Notes: generated by a model not told the origin, from the letters alone. 64,000 nt of DNA from Heloderma charlesbogerti (GCA_026122225.1 JANEZZ010002363.1:1-64000), one strand, 5' to 3'. Counted from the stretch's first letter, positions 1 through 11,415 are shown. Numbers and translations are program-made.

Positions 1-612
1 CACGGATCTTGGTGAGGCTGAATGCCAGTGCATTCAGCCCCCCGAAATCTGTAGCGGAACGGCCTGCCACCCCCCCCCCGCTCCCCCGCGGATCCCCGCC
101 GGGACGAGACTTACCTGGGGCGGATGTTCCGGGCGGTGGTGGCGGCAGCGGCTCCAGCGGCAGCTGCAGTGGCTGGTCTTCCGACCGGCAAATAGCGCTG
201 CCCTTATTTTCGCCGTAGTCTACGTAAATGTTTACATAGACTACACGTGCCAAAATAAGGAACATTTGCATACACGCACTTTTTTTTTTTTTAAGTCAGC
301 CATGATAGGCTACATAAACATTTACGTAGCCTATCACGGCTGACTGCAGGGACACAAATCGTGGTGGCTACAGCCACCACCATTTGCGTCCCGGCAGACG
401 ACGAGGTTTCGCGGCTGGAGGGATGGGGCGCCTCCCCCCCCGGCCAGAATTTCGGCGGGGAGGGACGGGGCGCCTCCCCCTGGCCAGAATTTCAGCGGGG
501 AGGTACGGGGCGCCTCCCCCCCCGGACAGAATTTCGGGGGGAGGGATGGAGCGCCTCCCCCCCACCGCGAAGCAAGCTTCGGTATCAGGTAAGTGACTTT
601 CGTCCATCCCTA
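1..612. mobile_element. hAT-like foldback element, left end outside the window
   Basis: Non-autonomous palindromic DNA transposon. The right terminus reads CATCCCTA at 605-612 and matches the inverted end of the element at 51072. The next few inward bases, including a splice-donor-like motif, also match. Inside are stacked palindromes built on TACGTAAATGTTTACGTA: one at about 217-247, another at about 295-346. A third inverted pair is formed by GGTGGCTAC and its complement near 362-392. The left arm has a mirrored donor-like motif on the minus strand at 109-117. No transposase is encoded. The left TIR and TSD lie beyond position 1, so the total length is unknown. The hAT assignment comes from the related copies with 8-bp TSDs. 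Confidence 0.7.
428..558. repeat. GC-rich tandem repeat, about 41-bp unit, in the element arm
   Basis: Three units and the start of a fourth begin with GCGCCTCC at 428, 470, 510 and 551 (periods 42, 40 and 41). Each contains a CAGAATTTC core. A parallel array with 41 to 43-bp period lies in the left arm of the element at 51072. The array therefore seems to be part of the family's design. The small proline/arginine-rich frames here are repeat translation, not genes. Confidence 0.8.
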
Positions 613-1362
613 ATACCTCCCCCATGTCATTAGCTGCTTCTCAACAAGGCAGGGAAGCGCATGAATGGGTGCATCATGGGTAAGTTGCCTAAATGCAATG
701 GGGAGAGGAGGAAAATTCAGTATGGGGCTGTTGTCACATGTCGCTTCTAACTCTGCCCCAGAAAACATGAAAGTCTTTTAATATATCAAAGAATTTGAAA
801 AAGACAATAATAATAATTGAACCATACCCACCCTTCTGAGGTATTTGTTTATTTATTTGATTTTTACCCTACCTTTCCACCAAAATAAAGAAATGGCACT
901 CAAGGCAGTGCTCAAGCTGTTTGTGGAAGGAGGAGGTGCTGCAAGTAGCACAGAGAAACACTGCACCCTATAGGTCCCTGTCAGTAGAGGCTGGACTAGC
1001 CACCCCGGAGGCTGAGTGAGCAGCTTTGGAACTGCTGAAAACTGAACAAGTCTCCATCAACTCATCCCTGCCCTGGGTTCTGTTTCTTGGTGTGATGCCA
1101 AAATGTGACAAAAAGAGAAATGTTGAGAGTCCTGGCTATTTCTTCTCTGACACAACTTGGCAGAGGGGAGAATGCAAGTCGCAGGAGACAAGGGATAAGG
1201 ATATGGGGCTGCTTCACACTTCACTTTGCTAGCCACGTTTCTCCTTCAGTTCCCCACTCCACCCTGGCCACTACTGTATATTTGCTGCATCAAATGGGGG
1301 AAGCAACTGGACATACGTGTGTGAGCAGGGGAGCCAATGGGCCACAGAAGCTGCAGTTTTGG
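613..1362. other. Non-coding stretch with a minus-strand L2-type tail
   Basis: No gene is visible. At about 848-960 the minus strand shows a LINE/SINE tail of L2 type: a short motif of the kind GGTAGGGTAAAAATC followed by A/T-rich tetramer repeats. The rest looks like single-copy DNA. Confidence 0.4.
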
Positions 1363-1556
1363 AAGAGTCATAGCTCAGTGGTAGAACACCTGCTTTGCAT
1401 GCTAAAGGTCCTAGGTTGTACCCCAGAAATATCCAGATAGGGCTAGGAAAGAATCCTGCCTGAAATCCTGGAGAGCCACTGCTGTTAGTCAATGTTGACA
1501 ATACTGGGCCAGATGGACTAATGGTCTGACTCAGTAGAAGGCAGCTTCCTATGTTT
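1363..1556 (+). mobile_element. tRNA-Ala-derived SINE
   Basis: The head resembles tRNA-Ala: A box TAGCTCAGTGG at 1371-1381, an anticodon-loop-like CTTTGCATG with TGC at 1396-1398, and a degraded B box near 1413-1423. It continues into a body with GGAGAGCCACTGC and GTCTGACTCAGTA and ends near GCAGCTTCCTATGTT. The same body is present on the minus strand at 13886 and as a 3' fragment at 26155. It is a SINE rather than a tRNA gene: the B box is mutated and the CCAGATAG-type segment runs straight into the repeat body. I do not assign a database family name. Confidence 0.8.
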
Positions 1557-1619
1557 CTAGCCCTCTTTGTTGCCAAATCTGGGACCATTACCTTTATTAT
1601 GCAGACACAAACCCAGGGT

Positions 1620-1975
1620 ACCATTTATTTATTAGTTAATGGCAATATTTAAATACCATTTCTCATATGAAACAAATCCCAAAGCAGTTTGCAAAAGAAT
1701 AAAAACAAACAAACAAGAAGACCACACACATACACAGAACAGAATAATGCGGTTGGTACAAAGATAGCTCATGGCCAAAGCAAACAGATACATCTTCAGT
1801 GAGTGCTTAAAACACGCCAGTATTGGGGCTTGACATTCCTCACAGAGGAGATCACAGGTGCCACTGCAGAGAAGGCCCATCTCCGTGTCACCAGTGAACA
1901 GAAATCCATAGGCCTCAGCATGGACAACAGGGCCAGGGAGCTGCAGCCAATCACTGCTCCCTGACAAGTCTACCT
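1620..1975 (-). mobile_element. Degraded L2-type LINE 3' region
   Basis: The minus strand ends in an AT-rich tail at 1620-1640. It contains a stretch equivalent to the conserved L2 segment around CAGAGAAGGCCC, which also occurs in the well-preserved L2 at about 21367. Reading frames are broken and only the last part of ORF2 and the 3' UTR are represented. The L2 assignment rests on this short similarity. Confidence 0.45.
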
Positions 1976-3659
1976 ATCAGCAGAGGCTGGCGGCTCCAAT
2001 GTCAGCGGGCCAGTGAATCCGCTCCAGGTTTCAGTCAGAACTCTACAGGACCCATCCACTAGTACATACAGGATATATTTGTGTGTCTCATTCAGATTTT
2101 CAGGGAGAGACTTCAAAAATCTATGATGCGATGCAATGTGTAAAAAGGCCCTGAGAGACTATGGGCAGCAGGGTGGAGGGGCCAAATGGGAAAGACAGTG
2201 GTAAAAAGGGATAAATGTCAGCAAATATAGTACACACATAGTCCTAGCTGCAGTGATAAAGCGATGGAGGGCTGAAAATAATCCTCACGAGCATATTATT
2301 AATGGAGGAGAGATCTTAACCTCACATACTGAATAGTATCCCTCTGTTTTTTGTGTATGTACTTGCACGTCATATAATCCCAAATGCCTTTCTGCACCTG
2401 TTAATGTAGAGTGCTGGATTTGCTGGATGAGCAATACTCGGCATTGTGCAGAGTTGGTGGAAATTTGAAGCTGATGGTGTGCTGCTCTTTTCACAGCACA
2501 TGGAGAAATAAATAGCTCCTGCTCAAAATAACTCAGAGTCTAATTTTAGATCAAATATGAATGGGAGGCAAACAGAATGGAAAGGACGGTGCTGGAAATG
2601 ATTGGAGGTTACAACAGTAATTCAGCTGCTAGTTGAGTCGTATGCACATCGCATTGGCTGAATGAGATACCTATTTATATGTCTATATAGCTATAAATAG
2701 CAAAATATGGATAATTAGATAGATAGTGCCCCATAACCCTCTGTACTATTACACATATTTGCAGCCAGATAATAAATACAAGACATTCGTCAGATTATAA
2801 GAAATTGCTTGAAATGCATTTGAGAAAGGATTTTAATGGGCTGGAGCAATACAATTTATCATCAAAAACAGTCCACAAATGTTGAAATTTGTTGACCAAA
2901 CAGCCAATAAACTGGGTTCTGTTAGGAGACAATCCAGCTGTTGCATTTAAAGACCAATAACATTCTGTGGGAAATGGCAGTTTTCTCAGCTGAATGACTC
3001 CCACCCACCACTGAAGTTCAGACTTATTTAAAAGAAATGACTATTTTGGGATTTTCGCTTTATGCTGAAAAATATTCATTGTGGCCTGGCTACATGTTAC
3101 ATTTCCACGTAAAAAAAGAAGCCAAGTATAGCCCTACCTCTGAGAATCAAACTACACATTACATTGTGTGCAGCTCACTTTCTTGTTTTTCTTTACTCTA
3201 AAGTAAGTACACAGGGGCCTGATCCAGATTGGGACCACGGTGAATGGGCAGGGGAGATTTAATCCTTCCCTCCCCAGCCACTTCCTTCCCAAACTTCTCC
3301 ACACAGATGCAACAGTTAAAGAAATAAATAAAGCTTCCATTGATGCAAATGAGTGTTGAGAAGTGTGGATCTATGCTGGAGACAGGTAGAGAAGTCTGCA
3401 TGGGATGACAGAGCCACTGGCTGCCTTTCTCTTTCTGTTGTTATCTCTGCTTAACTTATCTCTTCTCAATATTTATTGATTTAAGCATTTTACACCCCAC
3501 TCGTGGATCTAATGAGGATTCTCAAAGTGGCTTGCCAAAAAAAGAAGAAGAGAGAGATTAAAAATACATGAGCAATAAAACCAATAATGCTATAACACCC
3601 CCCCAACAATACTAATGTGTACCACAGCACAGAAAATATCTGCATAAAATAGATTCAGA
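1976..3659. other. Mostly single-copy non-coding DNA
   Basis: No convincing gene, RNA or intact repeat is seen. A short minus-strand LINE/SINE tail may lie at about 3455-3540. The small open frames lack coding character. Confidence 0.4.
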
Positions 3660-3994
3660 GCTTTTCTACATGAGACATTTATTGTGCGCTCATCATTCCC
3701 TACTCCCAGTTGTTTATGGGTTCATTAGATGACGCCAGGACTCTCCAGTTTCTCTTCTGTTTTAAACAGCACTTTCAGAAACTTTTTTTTTAGAGCAAGA
3801 AAATGAGGTATTATTTCTGAACACAAAAGGAAACGCTTGTGTAATTATGCTGTTCTGCTATACCACAGTGCCCCCTAGAGGTTATATAGCAGAAAAGCAG
3901 GAAAGGAAACGCTCTTCATGTAGTGCTCGGATCTCAATTCTGTGACGAAACCAAAAGCAGAAACAGCCAATTAACAGCCTTGTGGAGAAAATCC
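3660..3994. mobile_element. TIR DNA transposon, family with GCTTTTCTACA ends
   Basis: The left end GCTTTTCTACATGAGAC and a degraded right end near 3981-3994 form terminal inverted repeats. Two related copies lie at 44783-45121 (same orientation) and 49078-49391 (inverted). All three share an internal motif around CTATACCACAGTG followed by an AGAAAAGCAGGAAAGG-type segment. It is about 335 bp and has no coding capacity. An imperfect 7-8-bp flank duplication is visible only at the 49078 copy. The superfamily is unresolved, with hAT a possibility. Confidence 0.65.
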
Positions 3995-4600
3995 CTTAAA
4001 ACAAACACATCGAAAAGGCCTGGGAAAATGAAAAGGTCTTCATGTGGCACCAAAGAGATATCTGGCCCAGTGTCAGCCCAGCCTTCCTGGGAAAGTCTTC
4101 CATAACAAGGGTGCCACAACTGAAAAGGCCCCATCTCCAATTAATGCTATGTACACCTTCCTTCTCCCCACCCACCCCCACCCGCCCTTTATCCACTAGG
4201 GGAAATTAATCACTAAAGGAGTGGTATGTTATAAGCAAAGATAAACAACAAGCAAACAGAGAAAGGCAACCAGCAGTTTCTGCTTCTCTTTGTGTTTTCG
4301 TATGTTCCCCTCCTGCCTCCTTGGCCTGTCTCTGAGCTAGTTTGGAGATAATGCTGGTTTAGCATTTTAAGAATGAACAAAGCCTCCTCCCGCTGGCTCA
4401 TGTACTCCCACCCTTCCTCCAGTGCAGCCACATCTGAACCCAGACAAACTATGATTAATCTGAACTATAGTTAATGGAAACAAGCCAAGTTCAAGACATA
4501 GTTTATGAAGTTGAATTTTTTTCATAGTTTATCATTACATCCAAACACAGCTTCTCTGTAGGAGCACTTCTGAATTCTCAGCAGCCAGACTCTGGCATTT
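3995..4600. other. Non-coding stretch, nothing recognised
   Basis: No gene or clear repeat is seen between the TIR transposon and the BovB tail. Confidence 0.35.
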
Positions 4601-5836
4601 GTTGTTGTTCAGTCGTTCAGTCGTGTCTGACTCTTCGTGACCCCATGGTCACGCCAGGCCTTCCTGTCCTCCGCTCTCTCCCAGAGCGTGCTCAAGTTCA
4701 TATTCATTGCATTGGTGATGCTATCTAGCCATCTCATCCTCTGCCGTCCCCTTCTCCTTTTGCCTTCAGTCTTTCCCAGCATCAGGGTCTTTTCCAGAGA
4801 GTTTTCTCTTCACATTAGGTGGCCAAAATATTTCAGCTTCAGCTTCAGTATCTGTCCTTCCAATGAGCACTCAGGGTTGATTTCCTTTAGGATGGACTGA
4901 TTTGACCTCCTTGCAGTCCAGGGGACTCGTAAGAGTCTTCTCCAGCACCACAGTTCGAAAGCATCAATTCTTCGGCGCTCAGCCTTCCTTATAGTCCAGC
5001 TCTCACAGCCATACATTACTACTGGGAAAACCATAGCTTTTCTTAGACGGACCTTTGTCGGCAAGGTGATGTCTCTGCTTCTTACTATGCTGTCTAGGTT
5101 TGCCATAGCTTTCCTCCCAAGGAGCAAGCGTCTTTTAATTTTATGGCTACAGTCACCATCTGCGATGATCTTGGAGCCCAAGAAAATAAAGTCGGTCACT
5201 GCTTCCATTTCTTCCCCTTCTATATGCCAGGAAGTGATGGGGCCAGATGCCATGATCTTCGTTTTTTTAATGTTGAGTTTCAAACCAGCTTTTGCACTCT
5301 CCTCTTTCACCCTCAACAAGAGGCTCTTGAGATCCTCTTCGCTTTCTGCCATTAGGGTGGTATCGTCTGCATATCGGAGGTTGTTGATAATTCTCCCAGC
5401 AATCTTAATTCCGATCTCTGATTCATCCAACCCAGCATTTCTCATGATGTACTCTGCATATAAGTTAAATAAGCAGGGTGACAATATGCAGCCTTGTCGT
5501 ACTCCTTTCCCAATTTTGAACCAATCGGTTGTTCCATGTCTGGTTCTTAGTGTTGCTTCTTGACCCTCGTACAGGTTTCTCAGGAGACAGGTAAGGTGTT
5601 CTGGTACTCCCATCACTTTAAGAATTTGCCACAGTTTGTTGTGATCCACACAATCAAAGGCTTTAGCGTAGTCATTGAAGCAGAAATAAACGTTTTTCTG
5701 GAATTCTCTTGCTTTCTCCATGATGCAGCAAATGTTGGCGATTTGATCTCTAGTTCCTCTGCCTCTTCGAAACTCAGCTTGTACGTCCGGTAGTTCTCGA
5801 TTCGCATACTGCTGAAGCCTAGCTTGTAGGATTTTG
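4601..5836 (-). mobile_element. BovB (RTE clade) LINE, 5'-truncated copy
   Basis: The minus-strand 3' end at 4601 has the GTTGTTGTTCAGTCG signature of the BovB tail, also seen in ruminant BovB and Bov-tA SINEs. Similarity to the full-length copy at 36127-39344 stops at 5836, right after the shared GTAGGATTTTG. The insertion therefore kept about the last 1.2 kb of the element. No clear TSD is visible. Confidence 0.93.
4810..5836 (-). pseudogene. BovB reverse transcriptase fragment
   Basis: This is the 3' part of BovB ORF2, encoding the reverse transcriptase that copies element RNA at the nicked target. The open stretch (about 340 codons of element sequence) starts with ILQARLQQYANREL and passes RT motifs DYAKAFDCVDH, GVRQGCILSPCLFNLYAEY and the catalytic LRYADDTTLMAE (YADD codons at 5362-5373). 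It continues into the C-terminal region with MYGCESWTIRKAE and ELWCWRRLLRVPW. It ends at a TGA at 4810-4812, where the 36127 copy has CGA, so a CpG transition explains the stop. The catalytic core looks intact, but the endonuclease and N-terminal RT are missing and the annotated start lies in flanking DNA. It cannot act alone. Confidence 0.92.
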
Positions 5837-6254
5837 CATACTGTTTCCTTAAAAAAAACCGAGTTGCTCATGGAAATTTTCTATTATCTTTTAACAATTT
5901 TAAAAAAGATAAATAATAAGAAGGCTTGACATTCAGGAAAGCAAACCTGTAATCCCTTAGGGTATTGGATTTTGAATATAGCAGAATCTTAGACATTCTG
6001 AACAGCTAGGGCATAGAGGGTGTTTGTAACTCTGAAATGTTCCTTATTCTAATCCCTGGAAATGGAGACTGGATGGTAATGCCACATATTACTGCAGGGA
6101 ACACCAATGTTAAACTGATTGTGCCAAGGTTTACAAAGCATATACACGAGTGCTTAAAGATGTAAGCACATATAGTGTATATATAATATGAAGTTCACTG
6201 CAGGAAATACGGGTGCAGAACCAGTGATTTTCTGCAGCAATAGTACTGTGTAGA
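5837..6254. other. Non-coding stretch, nothing recognised
   Basis: AT-rich DNA with no gene or repeat that I can identify. Confidence 0.35.
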
Positions 6255-6905
6255 ACAGGAATGTTGATCATCAGGCCACATCCGGCCCTCTGCAGTTCCC
6301 CAGATGGCCATGGGCCTTTTCCCACCAACCACCAAACTTTGGTGGTTTCCCACCTTTTGTGCAGTTTTTCCCCATGCTAAAAGATTGAAATGCCCCTCTG
6401 AAGGCTTAGGCTACCTTTACATTAAAGTAAAAACCCATAGTCCTCCTGTTATGGAGCCTTTCTGCGTTTACAGTGGCAACCACTTGATTGCTGAGAGGGG
6501 AAGCTTTTAATTTTCAAGGTTCCATATAACTCAATGAAACAGCGCCATCTAGTGCTGTTTCAATCACATAACATTCCAACTTTTAAAAAAATAGTTCATT
6601 AGTTCAGGATCTTTTTGAGATGGAATAAGCAGGATGTGCCCTGGAGGTTGATGACGTCATGAAAAGGACCTGCAAACTCCTGTGAGTGGGCAATCTCAAT
6701 AGCAGGATAAAGACTCTGTGTGAAGGAGCCCTGAGTTACTGGCAGCAAGGACATTACACTAAACTGTGCCAGTGTTTCTGATATTTTGGCCCCACCCTTT
6801 TTTGCCTTCTGCCCACCACCCACTGCTGGAATGCAGCCCCGGACAATCTCTCCAAAATGGAATTCAGCCCTCAGGTTGAAAGAGGCTGGTGTCTCCTTCA
6901 GCATC
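6255..6905. mobile_element. Unclassified interspersed repeat, split by a TIR transposon
   Basis: Two halves (6255-6408 and 6731-6905) match, in order, the repeat at 27102-27376. Shared stretches include CCCCAGATGGCCA, a TGGTGGTTTCCCA-type segment and TTTTGGCCC. The halves are separated by the element at 6409-6730. There is no coding potential. The family is unresolved: the 27102 copy has a 13-bp TSD, but no A-rich tail is seen. Confidence 0.55.
6409..6730. mobile_element. Nested TIR transposon, GGCT...AGCC family
   Basis: About 322 bp with imperfect TIRs (GGCTACCTTTACA against TGAAGGAGCC inverted). Related copies are 34747-34900 (partial) and 51016-52346, which itself contains a later insertion. 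Shared internal motifs are TGATTGCTGAGAGGGGAAG and TGCCCTGGAGGTNGA. It sits inside the unclassified repeat at 6255-6905. No TSD can be stated with confidence. Confidence 0.6.
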
Positions 6906-8487
6906 TGAGCCTCCCCTCCAGGGTTAATGGACTAAGAAGGACAGAAACATTCTGTTGACACTTTATAAGAAGCAACTTACAACGTTTACTGAGAAGGTAA
7001 CTTGTGCATATGAACCTCTGTGTTCAGCTACACTGGAGAATAATATAAGTTGATATATACAAGAGCGTTTGCTCATCGGCACCCCAACACGTACCATCTC
7101 AATCCTTCCATGGCTACTCCCCCAACGCACATACAACATTCTTGAGAATACTATCCCATATTGGTCTAGCGTTCTGTACAAACCTGTGGTACTCACCCCC
7201 TTCATGTTTCTCCTGGGGTCCTTTCTCCCTTAATTACCTTGACGGATTCATTGAAGGGCCAGCTACCTGAGCCCAAAGAGTTAGCAATCAAGAGAGCCAC
7301 AGGGCTGGTTCAGTGTTTTCCCAGCCAGTGATCCTCTTCCCATGGTGAAGGAGTGGGGCCATGTGTCACTCTCCACTCTCCAGCATGGAGGTGTTATGTG
7401 GGTATACCACACAGAGGCAAGAGAGCGCAGAATCTCAATTCACGCTATTCCTGACTCTCAAAAAAGAAGGAAATTGAGTGCAATTCACACGGAATGCCTG
7501 TATCACACAGTATTTATGTAACAGATTTAATGTTGTTCTAATATGGTTGGGTTTTATGCTTTATGTTATTATTGTTCTTCTATTTGAATTGCTGTATACT
7601 GCCCTGTTGACTCTTGTGGTAAAAGGGGTACAGAAATATTACAAATGAATAAAATGAATACATGGTGGAGAGGACATGGGAAAGGATAACCAGCCAGGAA
7701 AACATGTGAACCGTCCAATTGACTGGGCAGTTAATGAAGTCTATGAAGACTGAATGTCTGAAATTCTAGTGTATCTCCAGAAGTCCAAGCCTGCATAGAT
7801 TGACATGGCTTTTCCCAGTTAGAACATTCCACAGCAATACCAAGTTCTAAGAATTTACACTTTTCATGAGGTCAGGTGTCATTTGTTGTAGTCCTGAAGG
7901 CAGACAAAACTACAACAGTGTAATTACATAAGCACATTTGCCAATTGGGTCTATATTGTGCATATTTAAGATTTTAGCATCAGTACCTTCAAGAAAACCC
8001 ATTACAATAATTGAGGGAATACATTAAACAGAGGCCACTTCCAAATCCAGCACACTGGAATGGTGACATGATGAGTTAACAGTCTGTCATTCTGGCACCG
8101 TTTCAAGCAGCAGCAGCTGAGGTGTGCTTTAAAATAAGGATGTTTTAATTGGATTCAAAATCAATTAAAACCCCATTAGAAACATAATTGTAGTAATACA
8201 AATCATAAAATAATCTCTTTTACAATAAACTATAAAACCGAGGAAGCTTGCATAATTAATTCTATGTGTTACATGGGCAGAACCATACCTTTCAATGCCC
8301 AAAACGTGGCAAGGACCCATCCCTTCCCCATTTAGTATATGGCATCACACTGCACAAGGCCACACTGGGCGGAGTGGTGGAATGCAGATGTACAGTCACC
8401 ACTGAATGTTACCTAAAGTTATATTTCAAGACACATCGGGAGAACTCTGCAGGAGAGAAACTCCACTTGAATTTCAAACGAGGCTAA
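6906..8487. other. Non-coding stretch
   Basis: No gene is seen. An L2-like tail may be present at about 7540-7660, ending in an AATAAAATGAATA-type sequence. The rest appears single-copy. Confidence 0.35.
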
Positions 8488-8616
8488 GGGCGCAATCCTA
8501 TGCATGTTTAGACAGAGAAAAGGCCTACAACTCCCAGCATTCCCCAGCCAGCAAGGCTGGGGGATGCTGGGAGTTGTAGGCCTTTTCTCTGTCTGAACAT
8601 GCATAGGATTGTGCCC
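8488..8616. mobile_element. Near-perfect palindromic MITE, Harbinger-like 3-bp TSD
   Basis: A 129-bp foldback with arms of about 62 bp that differ at only about three positions, around a loop of about 5 bp. Termini are GGGCGCAATCC and GGATTGTGCCC, flanked on both sides by TAA (8485-8487 and 8617-8619). A second copy lies at 47030-47147. A 3-bp TAA target with G-rich TIRs fits PIF/Harbinger non-autonomous elements, but the superfamily is inferred. The core contains CTACAACTCCCAGCAT. Confidence 0.8.
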
Positions 8617-8656
8617 TAAAGGTGTTGTGATAAGACAGAGGGTTCTGCACATCCTA

Positions 8657-8912
8657 ACAACAAAAGGGCAGCCATGCTAGATCAGATCAAAGGCTTATTT
8701 AGTCCAGTTCTCACTGGACTTTATTCTGTTCTCACAATGGCCAACCAGATGCCCATGAGATGCCCACAACAAAGACAGTGCAGCAGCAATGCACTCTCGC
8801 ACTTGTGTACCCAGCAACTGGCATACAGAGGCATAATGCCCCTGATACTGGAGGCGCTATAGAGCCATCATCACTAGTAGCCACTGATAGCCATATCCTC
8901 AATGATAAGGAG
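8657..8912 (-). mobile_element. CR1-type LINE 3' end
   Basis: Read on the minus strand, this matches the 3' ends at about 15640-15898 and 17990-18243: a conserved block around GGCTATCAGTGGCTACTA, then the terminal TTTGATCTGATCTAGC-type segment. Only the 3' UTR and tail are present, as is usual for 5'-truncated CR1 copies. It is moderately decayed. Confidence 0.7.
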
Positions 8913-11158
8913 GACAGCTACCTGGGTCCCAAGAAAACACGAATGCAGGCTGTTAGTCAAGCTGTACTTTGGATGTTCTGTACCACACTTACCAGTACTG
9001 GATGCTCTTTCAGTGAAGAGAATCACATCATAGGGATGGATGAATCTGTTGCAGTTTCTGAAGCTTTCAAACTTTTTGAAGTTCAAGCTCATTCAATCCC
9101 GTATCTCCATCAGCTTACAAATTTGTTAGTAAAACGTCACAAAATTAATATGCGTTTCTCCCAATATATGCATTTTAATGCATTGTTTAATCAGAGAACA
9201 GCAAAAATTGAATAATTGCATTCCAGTTCACATGTTAGTTTGGGAAGTGCAAATTACTTCGGTATTGAAACGCAAACCAAACGAATTTCTCCCCTTTCTC
9301 TAGATTTTACCAAAAGCAAAGTTTGGTGGCTAATTTAGAGATTCCTGTACAGGAGAAACATCTGAGGAATTTCAATTAAAGTAAAAAAAAATTGATACAT
9401 TCAGTGAAATTTCTCGGGGCGGTTCCATGCATCCATATGTAGATATATGATATCCCAACATAACTTTTTCTGAATAAAGTGTTGTTCTTTTCTAATACCA
9501 CATAAATACTTCCCATGAGGAGAAGCATATAATCATTTACTGAGTGACTTAGCATAATGTGTGGATAACTACTCATTAAGGTGGTCATCTGTATTTGCCA
9601 ACTGATGAGAACAGTTATACAACACAACAGCCCCTGATTATAAAGCTGGGGAACCAGGACAGTGATAAAGTTCCCTTCACTAGTTGGCCAGGGCAATACA
9701 AACGAACAACTTAACCAGTTAAATGCACACAATGGTAATTTACTACATAGTAAATAGTTCTGTGTATTCACCGCAAAGTTATAAGCAAATGGAATACAGA
9801 CGATCCTTTTCCAGTATATACAAGACTGGCGAATTCATGTTTCAATACATGTTTTGTCGCTTTTCAAATGAAATCACAGATTTTGGCAGATTCAAGTAAT
9901 GGACAGAGGTCATTTAGAACCAATTCTTGCTTCCTCACTGCAGTGATGTCACCCTCCATGGATGTGTGTATGAAGGAATCATGTTGACAGGGCAATGATG
10001 CCACTTCTCCCCACATAAGTGTCATCCAACTGGGACCTTTCTTTGAAAGTCCAATAAAGTCTGAACTGGACTATCTCTCGGGCATGACAAAACCATTTGC
10101 AAATCAAATGTACACTCTAGGCATTACCTGTTAAGCACAGATGTAAAAACTGGGATTTGCATTTTCTACACCATTGTCCCAACTCCAATGAAATGCACCT
10201 GGAGCAGCCAGGACTGCCCACACAGAGCCCATCCTTAAAAAGCAAAACCACCACAGATCCATGGTGTGACCAAGAATGGTGTTATGTGCTTGGGGTCAGT
10301 CTAAATTAACTCCAGGAGTCCCTTACAATGCAGTGCTGCTGAGTACAAAGAGGACTGAGGATTTCCCTCCAACAACTCTGACTCTTGGACTGGTAACCTT
10401 TGTCCTACAAGGCCTGAGGGGGTGGGAGGAAATGAATCTGGGGAACAGTGAATCTTAGACAAAGAGAGAGCGGCTTTTGTCTTGCAGATGAAGATCCGAT
10501 GGGTGGCTGAGAGGAAGCAAGGTTTGCGTGGAGTTTGGTTGTTTCAGGCCTTCATCCTGGGCACAGTGTAAATAAACCTTTATGAATGAAACACCACAAG
10601 TCTCCAGTGCCTCCTTCCTGGAAACCAAAGCCTGAGTGAGTGCTGAAGCCCCCTGCAAGATCACCCCTCTGAGGACTGGGCTGCAGCAGCGTAACAATAT
10701 ATTTGTTTCCAAACATATATATGGCAGGGGCAGAGGGGGGCGGCCATTTCAAACAGCAGATGCAGGGGTGGGTTGGGAGGAACGGCAGCCAGGTGTCGGA
10801 GGACAGAGCTGTGTGGACCAAGTGACTTGTCCTGCCCCTCCTAAGCTAGCTCACTGCCCTCAGGTGCAGCGGAGGAGGATGCCCTATTACCAGTATTGAA
10901 GTGAGATTCAACTGGCAGGCCAGTCAGTTTCTACACATGAAATGTGGGAGAGGGGCATGACCTTGACTTTGACCTTTGCCTCATGCATCAAAATGGCTCA
11001 TGCTGGCAGGAAGTTTTGTGGCATGACGTTTTGTTTCTGTAGGCCATAGGTCTTCCACACGTGGGTCACCTCCTGACCTAAGGTAGGTTGCAGCAGTGAC
11101 ACCAATAACATTTCCTTTATCAAAAGTAGTAGGAAAATGGGTATGAAGGGGAAAGTGG
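8913..11158. other. Non-coding stretch, no gene recognised
   Basis: The longest open frames (about 130 and 150 codons, near 9376-9771 and 8760-9215) are AT-rich or overlap the CR1 tail and show no recognisable domain. Nothing else can be supported. Confidence 0.35.
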
Positions 11159-11246
11159 AAGAAGAGGAAGGAAGGAAGGAAGGAAGGAAGGAAGGAAGGA
11201 AGGAAGGAAGGAAGGAAAGAAAGAAAGAAAGAAAGAAAGAAAGAAA
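11159..11246. repeat. (GGAA)n/(GAAA)n microsatellite
   Basis: Pure GGAA tetramers from about 11165 change to GAAA tetramers until about 11246, on a purine-only strand. The glutamate/lysine-rich frame here is a translation artefact. Confidence 0.95.
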
Positions 11247-11309
11247 TTTATGCTGGTTCTATACAAGTTTAATTTTCATGAACCCTCCCCTCCCCTCCCC
11301 TCCCCCAAT

Positions 11310-11415
11310 ATCCTGGGGATTGTAGTTTGGTATAGCAGTAAGAATTCACTATTAGAGATCTCTGCCACCACCATTCCACGGAACTACAACTCCCAAAGTT
11401 CCTAAGCATTATTTA
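11310..11415. mobile_element. Palindromic MITE remnant
   Basis: Imperfect inverted repeat: GGGGATTGTAGTTTGG near 11313 against AACTACAACTCCCAAAG near 11383. The same layout recurs at 28150-28320. There is no coding capacity. Confidence 0.5.

Noticed and set aside
428..558. CRISPR-like regular repeats
   Set aside because: Units are contiguous with no unique spacers; a transposon arm tandem repeat in a vertebrate-type genome.
1371..1423. tRNA-Ala-like sequence
   Set aside because: It is the head of a SINE whose body recurs at 13886 and 26155; the B box is mutated and the tRNA end runs into the repeat body.
5066..5563. Plus-strand 165-codon frame
   Set aside because: Antisense shadow of the BovB reverse transcriptase; the same shadow appears at 36707-37099.
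8760..9215. 151-codon open frame
   Set aside because: The first part is reverse-sense CR1 tail and the rest lacks any domain; a chance opening.
9376..9771. 131-codon hydrophobic minus-strand frame
   Set aside because: Cysteine- and leucine-rich translation of AT-rich DNA without a recognisable family or gene context.
11159..11325. Glutamate/lysine-rich small frame
   Set aside because: Translation of a GGAA/GAAA microsatellite.
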